A DNA stretch of 53,582 bases from Desulfobacteraceae bacterium (GTDB taxonomy: Bacteria; Desulfobacterota; Desulfobacteria; Desulfobacterales; Desulfosalsimonadaceae), in contig QZJS01000112.1 in assembly GCA_003597945.1 (NCBI GenBank), forward strand, positions 1 to 53,582, given 5' to 3'. Every line of letters begins with the position of its first letter. Position 1 is the first letter of the stretch. Below the pieces are notes generated by a model. It had not been told where the DNA came from. It searched no databases and was given only the letters and a program-made list of their open reading frames with translations. A program made the translations under genes and the position numbers. Positions 53,487-53,582 of this stretch are shown in pieces.

Positions 53487-53582
53487 GATAGTCTCGTAAA
53501 AAGTCGCCATCGGACGGCCTTGTAAAAAGTTCAAGATCAAGGCTTGCGCAATATCGAAGAATGCAGCGTACTTAGCGTACGT
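53487..53582. repeat. structured interspersed repeat, second copy (cut by window end)
   Basis: The 96 visible bases match 48759-48854 in the same orientation with one change (GAAGAATGC for GAAGCATGC). The 3' part lies outside the window. The close match shows recent spread or gene conversion. Confidence 0.85.

Overview
The window reads as chromosomal DNA of a sulfate-reducing Desulfobacterota bacterium (Desulfobacteraceae-like). The best pointer is a TunR-type regulator (33805-34872), a XerC/D-like domain fused to two Mop domains, known from sulfate-reducing deltaproteobacteria. A NifU/NifS pair, paired 2-hydroxyacyl-CoA dehydratase subunits, a two-CW domain protein and many envelope proteins fit the same group. 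Functions are assigned from motifs read by eye; no database search was run.

Region by region: 1-4928 (+) holds the end of a PepSY membrane protein, then nifU-nifS and an O-acetylhomoserine sulfhydrylase. 4996-5847 (-) is a secreted DUF4412-like protein with an aspartate tail. 6130-11715 (+) carries an XRE/two-CW regulator, a two-RCK potassium channel, a TPR protein, a small hypothetical and an ABC exporter pair. 11784-17118 (-) carries a second DUF4412-like protein, a small membrane protein, two HgdB-family subunits and EttA. 17454-20598 (+) has a large acyl-ACP-reductase-like protein and RlmK. 20846-25694 (-) is an envelope-stress-like block: HtrA with a single receiver, an OmpR/histidine kinase pair, and a PIN toxin-antitoxin pair directly upstream.

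25804-31253 is accessory DNA: a DUF4143 ATPase, a broken MmeI-type methyltransferase fragment, a PAS protein with a degenerate kinase core, a fluoride riboswitch, a truncated dynamin-like GTPase, crcB, and a second toxin-antitoxin pair. 31254-36238 has a beta-barrel gene broken by an amber codon, a lipoprotein, a TSUP transporter divergent from tunR with a palindrome between them, an M61-like peptidase, and a 5' scrap of a second TSUP gene. 36258-42339 (-) is a complete RND efflux operon (MFP-RND-TolC).

42410-53439 is mostly housekeeping: an acidic hypothetical, an OFA-type MFS carrier, a tandem WHy lipoprotein, cyclophilin, a radical SAM protein, RlmL, a cytidylate-kinase-like protein, a tandem Usp, a ferritin-like protein and PtsP. 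Two same-orientation copies of a roughly 150 bp structured repeat bracket 48.9-53.5 kb. RlmL and RlmK, fused in E. coli, are separate genes about 27 kb apart.

The items most worth follow-up are the acyl-ACP-reductase-like protein with Ser at the catalytic Cys position, the tunR-TSUP locus with its truncated TSUP copy, and the fluoride riboswitch separated from crcB by a GTPase remnant. I see no CRISPR array, tRNA, rRNA or intact transposase.
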